This document shows, piece after piece, positions 59,181-64,000 of a stretch of 64,000 nucleotides of DNA. This DNA comes from Aquanectria penicillioides. Taxonomy: Eukaryota; Ascomycota; Sordariomycetes; Hypocreales; Nectriaceae. The stretch's first letter is position 1. The number at the start of each line of letters is the position of its first letter. The notes under the pieces are model-generated. The model was not told the origin of the DNA and did no database searches. It saw nothing but the letters and a program-made list of their open reading frames with translations. The position numbers and the translations under genes are program-made. The DNA is taken from assembly GCA_003415625.1 (NCBI GenBank), contig PYIU01000001.1, positions 4,588,746 to 4,652,745 on the forward strand, read 5' to 3'.

Positions 59181-60333
59181 CTAAAGCTTTGATGGAGAAT
59201 CACCACCACTTTCAATCTCGATAACAAGCTTTCCAAATTGCTTTCCTTCGTCCATCTCCCTAAACAACCCGTCAATTTCAGAGATATTGTCCAGACCCTT
59301 GACGACCCGGCTAACAACGGGGTGGATCTTCTTCTCCTTGACAAAAGCTACCATTTCTCGGAACTCCTTGCGTGATCCCATTGTTGATCCCTTGAGCTCG
59401 ATGTTTGCCAACACGGCTTGCATGAGCCAGTCCATCTTTGGTGCTACCGTCATGCCGTACTGGGAGATTACACCACCGGCCTTCAGAAGCCTAACGGACT
59501 TGCTAAGGATGTTTCCTCCCGCGCCGTCGATAACGGCATCTAGATACGGCCGGTCCATGGGAAGAAGCTCTCGGAGCTCCTTGTCCCAGCTTTCGTTGCG
59601 GTAAATGACACCTCCCTTGGCGCCTAGCTCTTTGGCTCGCGTAATCTTTGCCTGGTCGCCGGAGGTAACGAAGACGTTGCACCCGTAGCCTACAGCAAAT
59701 TGAAGCACCTGGAGAGCAACACCACCGCCGATTCCAGTGATGAGGATATTCGCACCGGGGAAAGCGGCATTGCTCTTAGTGACAAAGGCTCGCCAGCCTG
59801 TGAGGCCGACAAGGGGCAGGGCCGCACCCTCAGCTGCAGTGAGATGCTCTGGGGCGGGCTCGACTTCCTCCTCAGACACAGCAATGTAGTCCTGCCCAGT
59901 GCCAACCTCGGTGAGCTTGGTTCCGCCAGTTACAGCAAACCTGCGGGCGTCTTCGGGGGCAACAGGGTCAGATTCCCAGCCGCGCATGGGAGTGAGGATG
60001 ACGGATGCGTTGAGCAGCTCCTTGCGCTTCACGGCTGAACCGATTTCAACAACGGTGCCATATCCATCGGCCAGCAATGGGTTGATAAATGAAATGGCTG
60101 GGTAGAGATGGCGGCGCATAAACAGATCCCGGTGGTTCAGCGCAGCGGCTGTGAGGCGAACCAGGACTTCATTGGGACGGGGGGTTGGCCTGGGGACCTC
60201 TTTGATCTGGATCCTGATTCACTGTCAGCCACATTGAACAGGTTGGGTATCGTCAACACGCATATTCTTACGGATAATAAACTTGGCCAGGCTTGCCGCC
60301 TTCGATGTGCTGGAGGGTGAGGGCTCGAGGCAT
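59181..60333 (-). CDS. MDR-superfamily oxidoreductase (zinc-type alcohol dehydrogenase-like)
   Basis: NAD(P)H-dependent medium-chain reductase of the group annotated as zinc-type alcohol dehydrogenase-like proteins; substrate unknown. Two exons, 60333-60272 and 60213-59181, with a 58-nt intron, give 364 residues. The N-terminal GroES-like domain (EVPRPTPRPNEVLVRLTAAALNHRDL) is followed by the Rossmann fold with ILITGIGGGVALQVLQFA and the later AVIDGAGG. The position that binds catalytic zinc in alcohol dehydrogenases reads LLADGYG without a Cys, so it is probably zinc-free like quinone reductases. It converges with KRR1, 230 bp apart. The start MPRALTLQHIEGGKPGQ is supported by the splice. 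Confidence 0.86.
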
Positions 60334-61053
60334 CGTGGATAGAGTTTCGTCACAGATGCCAGAAATGAAGTGATTGCTTGAACGTTGTGGCCGATGTAGA
60401 ATTAGGCACTTGGTCCCGGAAAGTCGGTCTATGTGCTGGAAGATGCCAAAGAAGCGTCTTTATGAGATATCGAATGCTGTGCCTTTACTAATTGTCCGCT
60501 ATCGGTGGGACGGGGACGGAGACTCGGGACTGCCGCCAAGATTGTGCCGATGAGCCCAACGGCCCCGCATCATCACGGCGGGGACGGACCTCGGCTTTGA
60601 CCTCAATGTGCCGTCCACTACTTCCCTAAATGGCCATAAGAGCCGAAGAAAAAAAAATCCATTAAATGCCCATCAATCAAATTTATTCTGAACTTTATGG
60701 GCGATGAAGATCTATTGGCTAGTAGAAAAGACTCCAACATGATCCCTTACCAGGTTATGTTTAAAATGGCGATTCTGACATATTGGACGGAGAGTGAACT
60801 CTTACCGACGGTCCGCTCTGGTGTGAATGCAACCGGACACACGGAGTCATAATCTGGTCATATGCTCCTCCCGAAGAAATTATCAGTCGGTATAAGGTCA
60901 TAACTAGTATGGCTTATCTTGTATCGTTTCATTTATCAGGAACCAGCTCTTGCCTAATCAGCGTCGCATGTCGCACGTTGCGTCATGTAGGTAAGCAAGG
61001 ATTAGGATGAATAAAGGGGGTAATTATCAGAGCCAACAGCCATCAGTATTTTC
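60334..61053. other. Intergenic region
   Basis: The promoter of the MDR gene is at the left and the 3' flank of the Cys-rich gene at the right. 60650-60950 is AT-richer. No gene. Confidence 0.35.
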
Positions 61054-62175
61054 CTAGTCTAATGGATGGTCCATCCAAGACAAGAGTCCTTCTATCCATG
61101 TCGAGATTCGATTTCCAAGGCGGTTAATAAAGTTGTCTTGATACGGCATCTTTCGACGGCGTTGGCGCCGGTAGATATCTGATAACATCTTGCCCCCAAA
61201 GCCCGGTACTGATAGTATCGATTCGGAGTTCAGCTGTAAGCGTCTGAAGCGATGCAGCCATACTTCCTTCATAAACAAAGTGTCTTTCTTCGTTAATCCA
61301 AGAGGAGATATTCGCCAATACAGCATTTCTTGCCCCGTAACTCGTCGATGTCGATGTCGACGATTCGACACTTCTCTGTGCAAGCTCTCCTCAGATCCCC
61401 ATCTCCAGCTTTCACTTCTTTGACAGTGATGATCCGTGTTGTGTAGAACGCTCCACTGCCTAGTCTCTCTAGGCTCCCAGAAGCCGGCTTCTTGGAAAGT
61501 ACAACCAGCGCAGTAGCAATACTCCTCTTCCATTATCTCCCAATTACTGCTAGTTCCTCCAAACGAATGGTTGTAATATCCTTGTCTACCCCGTCGCGAT
61601 CTGGAATTGTGACACTGCATCCATTTTTGGCACTCTCTAGGATCCATAGAATCTCTGAACGCACAATTCCTGAATCTGTCATAAGAGCATCCAGCGCAAT
61701 CGCAGCAGTGTTCTTCCTCGGTCTCCCAACTACCGCCGATGGTTTCGAATCCATTGTCATCTCGTATAAACTGACTCCATCCAGATGGACGGTGTCCAGA
61801 ATCTCGATAACTTTCCCGTTCCTGGCCATCCTGCCAAAGAGGGATATCCCTTGATGCGTCATCTCTTGGTGGAGGTGGACTCGATTCAGACGGTCTCTGA
61901 GGGTCTAGCTTCGTGAATCCCAATTGCTGGTGAATGTCATCTTGCTCCCTGTTCGGTGGAGAACAAGCCAATTCCAGTCGAGACTTGGCACACGAGTTCT
62001 GATGGCCAAGTCCAAGTGCCTTCAGTTTGCATCTCCAACAACGATGGCCAAGGTCCTGGCAGTACTCGCACCAAGGATTTAGGAGGTCTGTGCATGTAGA
62101 GGCAGGGCATGCGATGTCGGCTGCAAAATCATCACTGGGCGCCAGGCCAGAAATATCCTGATAGAGCGAGTCCAT
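61054..62175 (-). CDS. Orphan Cys-rich protein with a possible zinc motif and a repeated CAGC module
   Basis: A single exon of 373 residues that I do not recognise. Near the N-terminus a candidate zinc-binding string reads CEYCQDLGHRCWRCKLKALG, then GHQNSC, with Cys and His spaced like a small zinc ribbon or knuckle. Two copies of a module occur: WETEEEHCCDCAGCSYDRF and WEIMEEEYCYCAGCTFQEAG, each preceded by GG and followed by an R-E-W-x-H run ending in a Cys or His. The C-terminal third is basic (RRHRHRRVTG, IYRRQRRRK). No signal peptide or membrane segment. No introns. Codon use is less GC3-biased than its housekeeping neighbours, in keeping with a young or transferred gene. Whether it is expressed is unknown. 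Confidence 0.55.
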   Translation of the reverse strand: MDSLYQDISGLAPSDDFAADIACPASTCTDLLNPWCEYCQDLGHRCWRCKLKALGLGHQNSCAKSRLELACSPPNREQDDIHQQLGFTKLDPQRPSESSPPPPRDDASRDIPLWQDGQERESYRDSGHRPSGWSQFIRDDNGFETIGGSWETEEEHCCDCAGCSYDRFRNCAFRDSMDPRECQKWMQCHNSRSRRGRQGYYNHSFGGTSSNWEIMEEEYCYCAGCTFQEAGFWEPRETRQWSVLHNTDHHCQRSESWRWGSEESLHREVSNRRHRHRRVTGQEMLYWRISPLGLTKKDTLFMKEVWLHRFRRLQLNSESILSVPGFGGKMLSDIYRRQRRRKMPYQDNFINRLGNRISTWIEGLLSWMDHPLD

Positions 62176-63036
62176 GCTGGTTCAATCGCCACGTTGGAAA
62201 TATAAGAAACAGCCAAATGAGGGATTTTCCAATTTGTTCGTCATACTTTGTAGGAAGCCCAAAAGGTTGGGTTGTCCGCCCGACACCAAACAAGGCATCC
62301 AACCAGCACCGCCACAATATGGACAAAGTGCATGTTGCAAGCAGCTGACTTGCAAGAAACTTTCCTGAATCAATTCTCCAACTAAAATTCGATCCTAATA
62401 TATTAAAGAATCGAAGAATACCAACGCTATGGCCTCAAGAGATGCTAAAAACCTCTTGCAGCTCTGTTTGGACAGGTTTCTACCTGTTCTTTAACTTACC
62501 CTGTAGAGTTATGTACCCTGTCAAACATACCCCTGAGAGCATTATACCAACTCTGTTTGAGGCCTATTGTCTGCTTTACTTTGGTTTTATTCATTTTTCT
62601 TACCTTTTTCTGATACAGAATATTGTCTTTCCTCATTTGCCATCACATTGTGGTACAATTGTACACTCGACAAACCCTGACGTCACGACGGAAATCTCCT
62701 TTGACATGTTAGAAGTCTAGAAATTGGGAACGCCGCGTGACTCAATTTTTTTCTTTTAGATAAATACAGTTGTAAAAGCACCAAAAATTTAGAGAGACAC
62801 TACACTCTAGCCTCTCACTGTGGGCGAGTGAGTCGTTCCTTAGCCAGTGTTTTAGTTACTACTTTACGAGACTAGTGTCACCACCAGCAGAATGCCTTGC
62901 TAAGCCCCCCTCTAGCATAGAGACTGGCTTCTTCCTATAAGTTTTCTCAATCCCCGCAGTTCAACGCATCAAACTTGCAGCACTGCTCTAATCTTCTAAC
63001 TCTTCTAACTATTGTATTCTCTTCCAGTGGATTACT
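62176..63036. other. Divergent intergenic region, AT-richer
   Basis: Lies between the Cys-rich gene and the HeLo-like gene and carries both promoters. 62380-62680 is T-rich. No gene is supported. Confidence 0.4.
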
Positions 63037-64000
63037 ATGGATCCTCTCTCAGTGGTGGGCTCCTGCATGGCCCTCATTGGATCAGTGGCAGCCATATCAA
63101 CTCGTATTGGCGATTTTGTCAAAACCTGCTGTGAAGCAGAGGAAGACTGGATGGCAGTGAGCCGCGAGCTTGAGGAGCTTGGCATCGTTCTACAACTTCT
63201 GAAAGATGAATTGGGGGAAAACGATGGCCATGCTCCAACACAGCAGTTAGAAAGATCACTCTTACGCATCATCGAGAGCTGTTCTAAAGTGACTGAGAAC
63301 ATCGTTAGCGTTCTCAATGAACACGAAGGGAAGTCGGGCTCGTTCAAGTGGGGAATCGATGGCAAGAAAGAGGTTGCAAATTTGAAAGCCACACTGAGCG
63401 ATCATCGACTTCACTTGGATTTTGCGGTCGACTCAATGTCCTTGTATGTCGCCCCTTGCCTCCCAACTGAATTATTTCCGACTGACTGACATGTTTCTAT
63501 AAAGCATGATCACAAAGACTATTAAGAAAGACACTAGCAAGCTCATTGACGATATGGCAGCCCTGATGGCTGAGAATGCCCGTTTGGTGAAAGAGTTTCA
63601 AGAGCTAAAGGCTCTAGCTTCTAGAAATAGAAGTCTTGCCGGAGTTTCTAACAACTTGGGTTTGCTGGGAGACCCAAGCGCAGTGACAGCACCTGGCTAC
63701 CAGAGTTTGGTTACCAGAGGAACCTGGGATGATCTGAGTGACGGTCAGAACTATGGAACGTAAGTGCTGGCCTCGCATTCTTCGTGCTCTGCCTAGAATC
63801 TTGTCGACTGATGTGAGAATGAAACACAGTGTGACATTTGAGGAAGAGAGAATCCGAATCGAGAGATCCAAGGGGCCAAGATCCCTTTCAGGAAAACCCT
63901 CCGAGGAAAGAGGTTGGTCATCTTCCCTGAACCCACTTCAGTATTCCACACAAAGGAGCCGCGTTCCTCTTGGGCCCATCCATCAACGATGCCAAACGGA
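63037..64000 (+). CDS. HeLo/SesA-like fungal N-terminal domain protein, truncated by the window edge
   Basis: Only the 5' part is present. Exons 63037-63443, 63505-63759 and 63830 onward join in frame. The first intron (61 nt) has a CTGACTGACA branch site; the second has GTAAGT. The start MDPLSVVGSCMALIGSVAAI followed by a helical bundle (RIGDFVKTCCEAEEDWMAVSRE, LEELGIVLQLLKDEL) is the pattern of the fungal N-terminal domain on STAND and cell-death proteins (PF17111/SesA/HeLo-like). Exon 2 is a coiled coil (LIDDMAALMAENARLVKEFQ). Exon 3 is Ser/Arg-rich. A downstream NACHT, ankyrin or prion-like part, if any, lies outside. Function in allorecognition or cell death is inference from the domain. 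Confidence 0.75.

Overview
The window looks like nuclear DNA of a filamentous ascomycete (Pezizomycotina, most likely Sordariomycetes, probably Hypocreales). Genes are single transcription units separated by long spacers. Introns are short (about 43-100 nt), mostly GT-AG with CTAAC/CTGAC-like branch sites. The gene set (squalene epoxidase, HAL-type kinase, Sec4, an AA9 LPMO, a HeLo/SesA-like N-terminal domain, Solcar, PSY2, KRR1) is fungal. I support 24 protein-coding loci, several rebuilt by hand from exon pieces. I found no rRNA, tRNA, CRISPR array or intact transposon.

Layout. 0-10 kb is dense housekeeping: mitoribosomal uL23m, a SUMO-motif-rich unknown protein, the mitochondrial carrier Mme1, the inner-membrane protease subunit Imp2, eIF2alpha, and Bub3 divergent from eIF2alpha. 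9.7-17 kb holds a weak three-exon hypothetical gene, an eight-exon aldo-keto reductase (AAD family) and a 984-residue intronless PPR-like protein. 19-25.4 kb carries ERG1, ALG5 and a Ser-rich unknown protein. A 5.2 kb spacer follows. 30.6-41.4 kb has PSY2 (PP4 regulatory subunit 3), the AAA-ATPase AFG2, an unknown probably mitochondrial protein and the Rab GTPase SEC4. 44.5-54.5 kb has a secreted AA9 LPMO with a C-terminal hevein-like module, HSP10 and a HAL4/SAT4-type kinase. 57-60.3 kb has uL11m divergent from KRR1, then an MDR-family oxidoreductase. The right end (60.3-64 kb) is more accessory in character: an orphan Cys-rich protein and the start of a HeLo/SesA-like gene cut by the window edge.

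Functional themes: mitochondrial translation, import and processing (uL23m, uL11m, Imp2, Hsp10, Mme1, possibly the PPR protein), cytosolic ribosome assembly and translation control (KRR1, AFG2, eIF2alpha), secretion and glycosylation (SEC4, ALG5), sterol synthesis (ERG1), and signalling or checkpoint (PSY2, HAL kinase, Bub3). Gene order does not suggest a metabolic cluster.

The most unusual things are gene-structure features: a 4-nt microexon in the aldo-keto reductase, a first coding exon consisting only of ATG in HSP10, a GC-AG intron in PSY2, recurrent GTGCGY splice donors, and two apparent single-base losses in short homopolymers (Bub3 and the aldo-keto reductase) that may be assembly errors. 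The hevein-like module of the LPMO has lost the aromatic chitin-binding residues and is strongly basic. I did not find a convincing new multi-gene system.
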